A stretch of DNA of 64,000 bases from Aedes albopictus. Lineage: Eukaryota; Arthropoda; Insecta; Diptera; Culicidae. The notes under the pieces were generated by a model. That model did not search any database. It worked only from the letters and a program-made list of their open reading frames with translations, and was not told the DNA's origin. The position numbers and the translations under genes were made by a program. Shown piece by piece: positions 1 through 9,142 of this stretch. Within the stretch, counting starts at the first letter, position 1. The number at the start of each line of letters is the position of its first letter. The stretch lies in contig NC_085137.1 of NCBI RefSeq assembly GCF_035046485.1, forward strand, positions 252,858,733-252,922,732, given 5' to 3'.

Positions 1-59
1 ATGAACCCGTACGGAGCTGAAACGAAACGTCAAATCAAATTTGAAGTGCATATCTCGCA
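1..59 (+). repeat. Fragment of a dispersed repeat
   Basis: These bases match, with an internal deletion, a repeat seen again at about 20880-21090 and, split in two, at about 43820-43918 plus 47368-47452. Shared blocks include GAGCTGAAACGAAA and TTTGAAGTGCATA. The family is not recognised. It is cut on its right by the MITE that starts at 60. Confidence 0.6.
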
Positions 60-172
60 TAGGGCACTGCATGAAACTCTCTCCCTCTCTGTCACTCTTA
101 CAGAAATTTTGTAAACAACAAGGCCAAGAAACGTCAAAATCCCATACAAAATCATAACAATGCAGTGCCCTA
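60..172. mobile_element. 113-bp MITE, copy 1 of 3
   Basis: The terminal inverted repeat is TAGGGCACTGCAT and the element is flanked by TA. Two near-identical copies of exactly the same length lie at 59675-59787 and 60144-60256. The interior has no coding capacity. The TA duplication fits a Tc1/mariner-type transposase supplied in trans (inference). Confidence 0.85.
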
Positions 173-641
173 AGGTGGGTAGACTCCCACCAAAGTATCT
201 AAATACCAAGGTAAGAGATTCCCGCTAATATTCACGGATTAGTAAGAAAAGGAAAAAAGCAAAAAATAGTTATGAAGTTTGCGCTGATTTGTATGGGCGC
301 ATCACTTTTTAGCAAATTTTCTTAAGAAAATAAGCACTCCCATCTTAGAAGCAATTATTTAATTGCATCTCACTGGATTAAATGTGACCTCCATGCAATA
401 AAACAGGAAATATCGCCATTTGAAAATCGGAACAATTCTTTTTAATTGGATCTAAACCTATTTTTTTCAGCATTTAGAAACATCCAAACTAATAAAATTT
501 TACAAACTTTGCTGAAATAATGACATTTTTGTGTAAAAACACCAATTTTTCATAACTAACGCAGATGGTTGGTGATTCTCATTTTTGGCATTTTTCGGAA
601 TCTCTTACCTTGGTATTTAGATACGTTGGGCTCCCACCTTA
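171..641. mobile_element. TA-flanked MITE with ~45-bp inverted ends
   Basis: The left end (TAAGGTGGG, then CTAAATACCAAGGTAAGAGA) is repeated in reverse at 600-641. It shares its left TA with the right end of the preceding 113-bp MITE, so the two elements abut. The interior is AT-rich and non-coding. Confidence 0.75.
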
Positions 642-1337
642 GTCGCAGAAGAGGGGGAGGGGGTTCGTCAAGCCAATGCACAGTGGTCCAAGAACCAGAT
701 TTAGATTTACATACAAGGGAAGATGCGTTCAGCGCCTTCAAATGAGTTTTTAGACAAATATGATCTTCTACAAAGTTGTCCCTAATAATAAGGCCCTCTT
801 TCCAATACGCATGAAAATAAGGGTGGTCCATATTTTCAAAGAAATTAAAAATCAAACTTTTTTATTTGCATTTCTTCTTTTGAATGCGGGCAAAAGATAT
901 TTTTTATGTTTGCTCCAACCCGTCATATCACCTTTTCAAAAATTGATTTTTTAAGAAAGACATCTGTAACTATTGAACCAAAAAAAAACCATCTCAGCGC
1001 ACGAAACGACGCGTCTTCAAATGCTCTACAAGTGTTTCTTGGGCGACTTTGATGAAAAATCGAAACTGTAAAAGTTAATGCCAGAAAACCTGGTTTTCTT
1101 GAACCACCCTAAGGTTATTTATAAAAATATCTCTAGATCGCTCAATTTTAAAGCTACATAAAAACTGTCTTCAGCAAACTTGCTCAAAATTGATAGATCT
1201 ACAACTTTTCTGAAGAATGTATATGTTATTCTTGCAAATAAAAAAAAAAACTTATGTAATAGGTCGGCCGAGATTTGAAATGAGCTCAAAGCCAAATTTT
1301 CTCAAATCACATCTTAAGCGATGTGCGTACAGATCAC
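642..1337. other. No gene seen; old repeat remnants
   Basis: No coding signal is seen. A GGGTGGTCCA block near 819 and its approximate complement GAACCACCCT near 1102 look like the ends of an old TIR element. Related GGGTGGTYCAAAAT blocks recur at 5950 and 6125. Confidence 0.4.
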
Positions 1338-1546
1338 TGGCGTAGTGACGGGGGGGTTAAAACTCCCCCAGAGCCAAAATTTGTGGAACAAATTTTCAGT
1401 ATAAAGCTCTGCGACGAAAAAAAAAATCAATCTACGAATACAATTACCCATTTTTGGGTGGTGCATGGAATAATCGGTTTGTTTACTTGCTACTTTCCTT
1501 GGTGTTTGACGTGTGACTGGTCAAAACCGGTGCCCGCACCCTATAA
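1338..1546. mobile_element. Left part of a CACTGGCGTAG-type hAT-like MITE
   Basis: The sequence from CACTGGCGTAG through CCAGAGCCAAAATTTGTGG to about 1450 matches the intact copy at 30733-30954. The matching right end is not found here. Another MITE (1543-1722) follows, so this copy is probably truncated. Confidence 0.6.
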
Positions 1547-1722
1547 GGGGGCCTACACACCAGTCAAACGGTTGGTCAAACATCGTGTGGCCAAAAAACA
1601 GTTCGCTCCGATTGACGCAATGTTTGTCACAATCTATCAAACATAGCTCAAGTCTGAGCGAGTTGTTCGACCGTGCGGCCAGGTTTGACCAACCGTTTGA
1701 CTGGTGTGTAGCCCCCCTAAGA
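1543..1722. mobile_element. MITE with ~35-bp inverted ends
   Basis: The left end GGGGGCCTACACACCAGTC and the following CAAACGGTTGGTCAAAC are repeated in reverse at 1681-1718. About 100 bp of unrelated sequence lies between the arms. The target duplication is unclear. Confidence 0.7.
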
Positions 1723-1933
1723 ACTGATTAATTAATAAGAAATTATAGCTTTATAGCGTGTGACATGACAAACCATCAAACCATCAACAAACCCTGCTGA
1801 AAGATTCGGTGTACCTCGCTGCCGCTTTTATAATAATGCAGCTCATTTGGGTTGCATTATGAACATTATACAACTCAAATTAGTTGTATAATGAAAAATC
1901 ATTGCATTAAATGTGGATTGGAATTCCTTGCAG

Positions 1934-2339
1934 CAAGGTTGCGACCATTCATTTGCAAAAAATTACATTCATTTGCTATTATCTCAGTTCAGAAGCATGC
2001 TATCGAAAAACAATGTATGGATGAATTTCACCTTGTAGTTTTATCTGAAAGTTTGCCGAATGACATTGGGGTCGCAAACGTATACCAAAGTCGTGAGCGA
2101 GCTGTGAAGGCAACTCCCCACAGCGTGAATGAAATTTACATTCACCGCGTGGAGAGTTGCCTTCACAGCTCGCTCACGACTTTGGTATACGTTTGCGACC
2201 CCAATGTCATTCGGCAAACTTTCAGATAAAACTACAAGGTGAAATTCATCCATACATTGTTTTTCGATAGCATGCTTCTGAACTGAGATGATAATAGCAA
2301 ATGAATGTAAATCTTTGAAAATGAATGGTTGCAACCTTG
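1934..2339. mobile_element. 406-bp palindromic hAT-like MITE
   Basis: The two halves are reverse complements over about 190 bases each, meeting near 2130. The termini are CAAGGTTGC and its complement. A perfect 8-bp target duplication, CCTTGCAG, flanks it at 1926-1933 and 2340-2347, as expected for hAT transposition. Open frames on both strands here are only by-products of the palindrome. Confidence 0.88.
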
Positions 2340-2489
2340 CCTTGCAGAACTCTTTTTTTTTCAGCACTATCGTATTTATGTACGACTCGTGCTGAAAAAA
2401 AATAACTGTTTGCAACTCGTTACATAAATAACTATTTAAACGTTATCTAAACACTCTTTATGCCATACGTGTCTTAGTGTTTCGACAAC

Positions 2490-2514
2490 TCATTCTTCCC
2501 TTCCAGCAACGAAG
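2490..2514 (+). promoter_or_regulatory. Splice acceptor and leader of BTB gene 1
   Basis: A pyrimidine-rich stretch ends in TTCCAG at 2501-2506, followed by 8 nt and then the ATG. The second BTB gene has the same spacing. This points to a 5' non-coding exon further upstream, which I cannot locate. Confidence 0.55.
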
Positions 2515-3849
2515 ATGATGAACGAAGGATTCGAAAGCTATGTGAAAGATTTGTTCAACGACCCGACCCACAGCGATATCAGCATCGTCGTTGATCAAGA
2601 TAAGGAAATCCCAGACGGAACAGTTGCCATACCCGCTCATCGGCTTGTGCTGGCCACAATGTCTGACTATTTCCGAACGATGCTGTACGGAAACTTCATC
2701 GAAGCTAAAAAGTCGGAGATCCGGCTGCACGGAGTGCCCTATTCCACTTTTCAGCAGTGTTTGCGGTTCATGTATTTCGGATGGGATACCACATTGAGCC
2801 AGATGTCCTTGGAAGAAGGAATGGAATTCTATTCGCTGGCAAGTATGCTTCTAATGGAACCGAAGTTCAAAACAGAGTACTCCAAATGGCTTACTAAAAA
2901 TGTCATTAAATGGGAAAAGCAACTGTGGACAATCGTGTCGATGGCTGTCGAAAGCGATCTACCGGACGTCGTAAACCGATGTGTGGGATACTTTTCCGAT
3001 GTTGCTAACGAGTTACTTGCCTCCGAGGATTTTCGCACAGTCCCATTGTCCGTTATAAGAAAGGTAATCTCATGCACGAAAATGAACTGCAGCAAAGTGT
3101 TACTGACGAAAGCGATTAAATGCTGGATTGCCTCTAATGGCGTCGCTCCTGACACTAAAGAGGAACTGCTAGCATTAGTTCGATCCAAAAAAGCTCCATT
3201 CTTCAAAGGAAACAAAGTTAGGCATCATACTTACACACTAGAGAAAATGGAACTGGATTCAACACACCCTCCACAAGACAGTTATTCTTCAATACTTCGC
3301 TTCCAGAAATGCGTAAAGTTGGTTGGCGTGTTACTCATCTTAGAGGTACCGCGCTCTGAACAAGTTGATTTCATGTTGAAGGGAAACATGGATTTGAAAG
3401 TGGACGTCAAACCCGCGGGCTTTGATCCTGATTACTCTGACACAGATTATAACAGTGATGGTGACAGTGACTACCCATCTTTGACAAGGATTGCCAGCGT
3501 GGCGTACGATTTTAGCCGTCGCAACCTGGACGAGGTGACCATTTTCTTCCCGGAAATTCAAATCTGTGCCTACAAGGACTATTCGTTCACATTCAGCTGG
3601 ATCGGTGATGGAGAACATTTGAAAATCCACAACTTTGGAAGGAGTACACCAAAAGGTTTGGTTGTCCTAGGTGAATCATGTGTGGCAGGTGTCTATCGAA
3701 CTCTTGCTTCGGACTATGGCAAGAAACTGTGCGAAAGCTGCAATCCGTACAACGACAGATACCGATCGGACGACAGCCTTGATAGTTGGGGTTGGGGTTG
3801 GGGTCGCAGTCGCAAATATGATGATAGCTCGACGAGCGACTATTCCTAA
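2515..3849 (+). CDS. BTB/BACK-domain protein, gene 1
   Basis: This is a 444-residue intronless frame. Residues ~1-118 form a BTB/POZ domain (DISIVVD, AHRLVLATMSDYFRTML, LRFMYFGW). Residues ~120-235 are a BACK-type helical region (KWLTKNV, FRTVPLSVI, AIKCWIAS). Residues ~255-400 resemble the C-terminal beta domain of BTBD-type proteins (VTIFFPEI, FSWIGDGEHLKI). BTB-BACK proteins usually act as dimeric substrate adaptors for cullin-3 ubiquitin ligases; that role here is family knowledge, not shown. An acidic insert (~304-322) and a WGWGWG/Asp-Ser-rich tail (~401-444) are absent from the paralogue at 31724. A second in-frame ATG follows the first at once, so the start could be 2518. Codon use and the lack of stops look like a live gene. 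No canonical AATAAA is evident close downstream. Confidence 0.88.
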   Translation: MMNEGFESYVKDLFNDPTHSDISIVVDQDKEIPDGTVAIPAHRLVLATMSDYFRTMLYGNFIEAKKSEIRLHGVPYSTFQQCLRFMYFGWDTTLSQMSLEEGMEFYSLASMLLMEPKFKTEYSKWLTKNVIKWEKQLWTIVSMAVESDLPDVVNRCVGYFSDVANELLASEDFRTVPLSVIRKVISCTKMNCSKVLLTKAIKCWIASNGVAPDTKEELLALVRSKKAPFFKGNKVRHHTYTLEKMELDSTHPPQDSYSSILRFQKCVKLVGVLLILEVPRSEQVDFMLKGNMDLKVDVKPAGFDPDYSDTDYNSDGDSDYPSLTRIASVAYDFSRRNLDEVTIFFPEIQICAYKDYSFTFSWIGDGEHLKIHNFGRSTPKGLVVLGESCVAGVYRTLASDYGKKLCESCNPYNDRYRSDDSLDSWGWGWGRSRKYDDSSTSDYS

Positions 3850-4137
3850 GTATTGCTCGCTCATAATGAGAAAACGCCTTTTTAAACATAAAATAACTCA
3901 CTCGTTATATTTGTTCGTTCATTGTTTCTTAATGTTTTAATGAATTACATGAAATATTCGTTCCTATCGTATTGTTTTTACTATTCTTTCGAAGCACTAG
4001 TTTTATCTAAATCGTCGACCCTTCTTAACCCTTATGTGGCCGACAGGATACCCGGGTACCCAGTACCCATTTGAAAAGCACTGTGTAGAAAAAAAAGCGA
4101 TTCTATAACATTCCCCAGAAAAAATATTTAAGCAATT
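3850..4137. other. 3' flank of BTB gene 1
   Basis: AT-rich sequence with no clear feature. A CATAAAATAACTC block about 35 bp after the stop is a weak polyadenylation candidate. The 3' UTR probably lies here. Confidence 0.3.
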
Positions 4138-4260
4138 TTAACCCTTCAGGACGCGCGCTGTAGTAAAAAGTACAACACTACCAAAAAACCTCACTCGTCG
4201 TATACAGCACGAGCGCGGTGCAGTTTCGGTTATTTGATGGCGCGCGTCCTGAAAGGTTAA
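4138..4260. mobile_element. piggyBac-like MITE
   Basis: TTAA lies at both edges (4138-4141 and 4257-4260), with termini CCCTTCAGGACGCGCGC and its near-complement GCGCGCGTCCTGAAAGG. TTAA duplications and CCC termini are typical of piggyBac elements. The 115-bp interior is non-coding. Confidence 0.85.
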
Positions 4261-4313
4261 CACCGGTGCACAGTGGCGGGCCTCCATACAAAAGTCGGAC
4301 AAAACCTCAAATG

Positions 4314-5847
4314 CAGGGCTGTTACAGGTGGCGCGGATTTTGCGTTTTTCGCGGTTTTTGTGTTTCGCGCGGATTTGGCGCGTTTTTGCTAATTTCGGCG
4401 CGGTTTTTGCGGAAATGGTTTTCAAATGCACTTACATCTAATATGTAGACATGTAGCTCAACACAATCAGAATAAATCAAGAACATTTCCATATTGGAGT
4501 TATGAATTTTGTAATTGAGTAAAAATGATGTTACTAGTCGCTAGCTTGGAGTGCTAAATAAGTTGCACTGCACTAAACGCTCAATTTTTGAAAACAGAGA
4601 TGTTCCTTTCCTGAATTTCGTAGTCAACCTCTTGAAGTCATTTCTGTCTTAACCCGGCTAAATTTTTGGATAGAATTTTTTGGACGGAACTTATTTAGTA
4701 ATGTCTGAGGTTCGAAAAACACTGAATCATGGCAAGATTTCTGCATAAATTCCTAGAGTTTCTTGATAATTCTGAAATCTATTTTTTATGGAATTTGCAA
4801 ATTTTGGATAAACTTTCTCACTGGATAAGCTTTTGATTGAATTAGAAGAATCTTGTATAGAAAATCATTGGTTTTGTAGTTGACTCTGTTGCTTGTAGAT
4901 CTTTTGTCGAATCGATTTTTGTTAAAAACTCTGGTAGAATTATCCTAAAAATAAACTTCTGTTGTAATGATAAAATTTATCTTTGATTTCCAATCGGAGG
5001 ATTCGTTGAGAGGGGAGTAGCAAGCACAGTTAATAAAGGGTTTCTTGGTAGAATTGTGGAGGATTTTTTTACATGAAAACATGGAGCTTTTGGAATCCTA
5101 TGCAGAACATTCTTGTTGAAATCTTTACTGAATTTCCAAGGTCGTGGTATGGGCAGAAACTCTTATCTTAAATTTCTAATAAATTAATACTTCTCTACAT
5201 ACCTGTTGTTGAAAGGTGAGAACATTTGCCTGACATTTTTTATGAAATGTTTCTAATAAATATCACCCTTAGATTTTATTCCTTTTGGAATTGGTGATTT
5301 TTTAATCAATGGATTACGCTAAAATCAATTACTCAATTTGTATCTTCAAAAAAATCTGAAAATTTTCTTGCAGTTCTCTCGAACGATCTTCTGAGACTTA
5401 CTACAGATTTTATAGCAGGATTTCTACAATAATGGTGGTTATAATTATTTGAAAAATCTCCATTTTTGGAACTGTATCAGGGAACAGGAAATCCCATTTT
5501 CGTAAAATAGTAGTCACCCTGATTGACCAGCAATCAAGGAACTATTTATTCGAAACTTTTTATTCCAGTTTAAAAAAAACTTACCTGTTTGCAACATTTC
5601 TTGGTTGATGTGGAAGATGCATGGATTAATAACAGTTAAAATCGGTTTTAACATTAGAAATGATCTTCATCAGGAGTGCAACAAAAAACATGCTCGAAAA
5701 ATTGAAAAAAATCAGGCTTTTTATGAGCTTGAGTCATCAAAATCATATGTTTTTGTACTGGCGCGGATTTGATGACCTCGGCGCGGATTTCAAATGGCTT
5801 GGCGCGGATTTTGCGGTTTCCAAATCGACAGTTTTGTAACAGCCCTG
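4314..5847. mobile_element. 1.5 kb hAT-like element with GGCGCGGATTT arrays
   Basis: The terminal inverted repeat is CAGGGCTGTTACA. CAAATG borders it on both sides (4308-4313, 5848-5853), a partial match to an 8-bp hAT duplication. GCGCGGATTT-type motifs occur several times within 120 bp of each end, always on the plus strand at both ends. The middle is AT-rich with no transposase, so the element is non-autonomous. Confidence 0.75.
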
Positions 5848-6215
5848 CAAATGTTAACCGAAATTGCTAAAATTCACAAGTTATGATGATTTTAGTTCCC
5901 TAAATCTATTTCTGATCTGGAACTTATCATATATTTTGATTTTACTATATTAGGGTGGTTCAAAATTTTGAAATCTGCTGATTATGGAAAGCATGTAAAA
6001 ATAATCGATAATAAGCTATCACGATGTGCTTTCTGAACGTAGGTTTTGATTAAGCCTTTAATTTGGGGGTTCTTAAATCATGTATTGATATTGAAATAAA
6101 CTATAAGTGTGTATTTGTTGCTGTTAGGGTGGTCCAAAATCTTCAAAACTACATAAATCATTAGAAAAAATCGTTCACCTACGTTTTCTTTCAATGGATC
6201 ATTTCAGATACACAC
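5848..6215. other. No gene seen; repeat remnants
   Basis: TAGGGTGGTTCAAAATTTTG at 5950 and a similar block at 6125 look like ends of an eroded repeat. Nothing else is supported. Confidence 0.35.
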
Positions 6216-6400
6216 TACACGCTCCTGACAGAATACCCATTTTTTCATTGCCATCTCTGTCGCTCTTCAAGAGGCTCCATTTAAAAATACCCATTTTGAA
6301 GTTGGGCGGCCCAACTTATAAATGGGTATTTTTAAATGGAGCCTCTTGAAGAGCGACAGAGATAGCAATGAAAAAATGGGTATTCTGACGCGAGCGTGTA
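6216..6400. mobile_element. 185-bp palindromic MITE
   Basis: The ends TACACGCTC...GAGCGTGTA are flanked by TA, with near-complete complementarity of the ~80-bp arms around GAAGTTGGGCGGCCCAACTT. It is non-coding and would fold into a long hairpin if transcribed. Confidence 0.82.
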
Positions 6401-6673
6401 ATGTTGGCTGACAATACGTGGTCTATTCTCAGGGACTGCCCTTAGAACACGTGACATTTTACGGTGGGTGCACGGAGGCGTGTTAATTCAATCGTTATAG
6501 GGTCAGATAGTCTAATATAGTAAACTGCGTAAAATTTGAACTGCTTTTTATCAATCTCGTTTCAACAACTTCATATATGCTCTTCCGAGTTTGGGTTTTA
6601 AGGTACATCGATCCCTGCTATCACTTGTCGAAGCAACCGATACAACCCTATAAGCTATTTTACGAGACGTTCT
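6401..6673. other. No feature seen
   Basis: Short stretch between MITEs. No coding frame or recognised repeat. Confidence 0.3.
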
Positions 6674-6981
6674 ACCGGTGGGCCGGTCATTGTTATTGTT
6701 TACATGTGATGTTTTTGTTTTCGCGAAAAGTAGCATAACATGTGGTGAGCGCCAATCAGATTTTTGCTGGCAGAGATGTTTTGGTTTCTAATGAGGCATG
6801 TATCAATTCCCCGAGCTGCATGATGTCACTAGCAGATGAAAAAAACATCCCCAAGGTCTAAGGATATTAATTATAGTGGGCGGATTGACGCATTTTTGCA
6901 GATAAATGAACCTGGTTTATTGGATGGGCCTATATCACATGTTATGCTAGCGAAAATGTAAATAAATGGGCCCACCGGTTG
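6674..6981. mobile_element. Degenerate inverted-repeat element
   Basis: CCGGTGGGCC near 6675 and CATAACATGTG near 6734 reappear as complements near 6935-6981 (CACATGTTATGC, GGGCCCACCGG). It is probably an old MITE; no duplication is visible. Confidence 0.45.
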
Positions 6982-7962
6982 GACTTCAAAACCGGTAAAC
7001 ATTCAAAAAACAGCTGATTTGAAACGTCTCATAAAATGCCTTATCTATAAAGAATTGGCAATTCATATTCGCAATATTGAAGGGAGTTTTTGATAAACGA
7101 TCATCAGAGATCGGTTATCATATTTATGAACAGTAGAGTTCCAGCAAATGTTTTCAAAATCTTTATCACTCTGTGTGTCGTTCAGTAGAAATGTGTTTAT
7201 CGAAACTGCATGAATAACATACAATAAAACTTCAAGTTTAACAACCAATATTAGGGGTTTCACTAAAGAGCGTAAAATGTTCGTTTCATAAAACTGCAAT
7301 TAAAATATTCAAAGATTGCCTCAGTGATCGCGACGTTTACGCAGAAAAATATTTAACGTAGCATTTAACGCCGTTTAGTGAATTCCTTTTATATTTTTTT
7401 AGATGATTGTTGCTTTGAACTGTAGCGATGTGCGTGTAGAAAAGAAACACGTAGATGTCGACGAGTTTGTGTCACTATATATTGAAACTTCGATAGAAGT
7501 TCGTGAAGAGATTGCTTCCAAGGTTGTTGAGCAATTCCAACGATTGAGATGAATCGAAGAAGCAACCACTGTAAGAAAATCAATGAGCAATGGTTTGTAG
7601 TTATTTTTACATGTTTTCACGGTTGTTTTCGTCTTTCTTTTATTTTGAAGATTAAAAGAGTTAGTTGTATCTGGTAAAGCAACATGTGGGTAGTGTCTAA
7701 GAAAATAAAGGCTTATTCATACTTAGTCATCACTCCTTTCCTCTCCAGGTTACTGTTTTAAACTAAAGCACCCACCTTCTTGTGTTTTTCTGTCAAAAAA
7801 TAAAATAATATTTAAAAAATAATAAAAAAAAATCGCTGTGGCCATTACATTATTATATTATCAGACAAAGAACCCCCCCCTTATGACCATCTGACTTGGT
7901 GAAAGTCTCTTACCAGAATGAAAGTTACACTAAATTGTTAGTATTCTGAAGTCAATTTGAAC
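6982..7962. other. No gene seen
   Basis: AT-rich sequence without convincing coding frames. A run of C and several A-runs lie near 7800-7880. I recognise nothing here. Confidence 0.3.
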
Positions 7963-8255
7963 TACAGTAGACGTTCGCTCGGTGCAAACGCTTTAACTGC
8001 AATGCTTTTTAACTGCAAGTCCGCTAAGTGCAACAATTTTGCAGTTATCGCACCGCTATCCGTCAAAATGAAATGCCAACAGCGATGCGATGTTTTTCGC
8101 ATGCACTTTTGTTGCAATGCGATGTTTTTCGTATGCACATTGGTTGCATTCTGCAGCAACTGACAGTAATGTGACGTCTGTCAGTTGTTGCAGTTATCGA
8201 ATTTCATTCGGTAAGTGAAACGTAAACATGTTGCACTTATCGAACGTCTACTGTA
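7963..8255. mobile_element. pogo-like MITE
   Basis: TA is followed by CAGTAGACGTTCG at the left, and CGAACGTCTACTG is followed by TA at the right. CAGT-type termini with TA duplications are typical of pogo/Tigger elements. The interior holds two GCGATGTTTTTCG blocks but no transposase. Confidence 0.82.
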
Positions 8256-8860
8256 TGTTAAGATAAAATTTAAACTTCAAACAATATCACTTCCTCCACA
8301 ACCATGCGGCTCCATTGTGACCTGATAGAAAAAAAAATTTCGCGCTTAGCGCAAAAATGCGCAAACAGTGACCTATATAGCCAAAAATTAGACAAAATTG
8401 CACGTCAGATCCGGGATACGGCGTCGTTTTCTGATGTTTCCTAAACAAGTACTGGATCTCTTTAATACGAAGTTTTTCTTCAAAATTTCATAAAAGTCAA
8501 TATGTTTACATATTGTAAAAACATAATAATTTTGTGATTGAATTCCAAACAATCCCTGAAATGTAATGGTTATTCATACCCAAAAACACAAAAAAAAATT
8601 GTCACATTATTCAAGTCTTCCTAACTTTTACAACGAACTCATGAAGGAAGCTCATAAAATAAAGACAATAAATACTAATATTGTAGCACATAAAACTTCT
8701 ACTTTGAAAAAATCTACAAGACTCAATTTTCGACCAAATCTCTTGAAAATTTGGGGTTTTCTTAGTTGAAGTATTTATAATGGAAGAAAAATATTAAGAA
8801 AATAAAATATTGAAGTCGATTTTTGAGGTTTTGTCCGGCTTCCGGCCACTGTGCGGTGGT

Positions 8861-9050
8861 GGCTGTAACGCCCATAATTTCCTGAAAAGTGCAATTCGGA
8901 ATAACAGCCTATACAAAAAACAAGGAAAAATCTATGTTAAAAAAGTAAGCAGTTGCTATGCCGATAATTTCCTGAAAAGTGCAACTCGAAAGAACAGCCT
9001 ATGCAAAAGTAGAGAAAATGGTTGATGAACATATAATCAGTTGTAATGCC
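8861..9050 (+). repeat. Two-copy 90-bp tandem repeat
   Basis: ATAATTTCCTGAAAAGTGCA at about 8875 recurs 90 bp later, together with AACAGCCTAT downstream in both copies. A partial third start (TGTAATGCCAACAATT) follows near 9040. Around it (8256-9142) nothing coding is seen. Confidence 0.6.
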
Positions 9051-9142
9051 AACAATTATTATAACGACTCATACATTTTTTTTTAACGAAGAAGGAAAAA
9101 AGTGACATCGCAGACAAACAGACATAACACTTTTATAATTGC

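Noticed and set aside
1852..2415. Two similar 124-125 residue frames on opposite strands
   Set aside because: They are the two arms of the palindromic MITE read in opposite directions.
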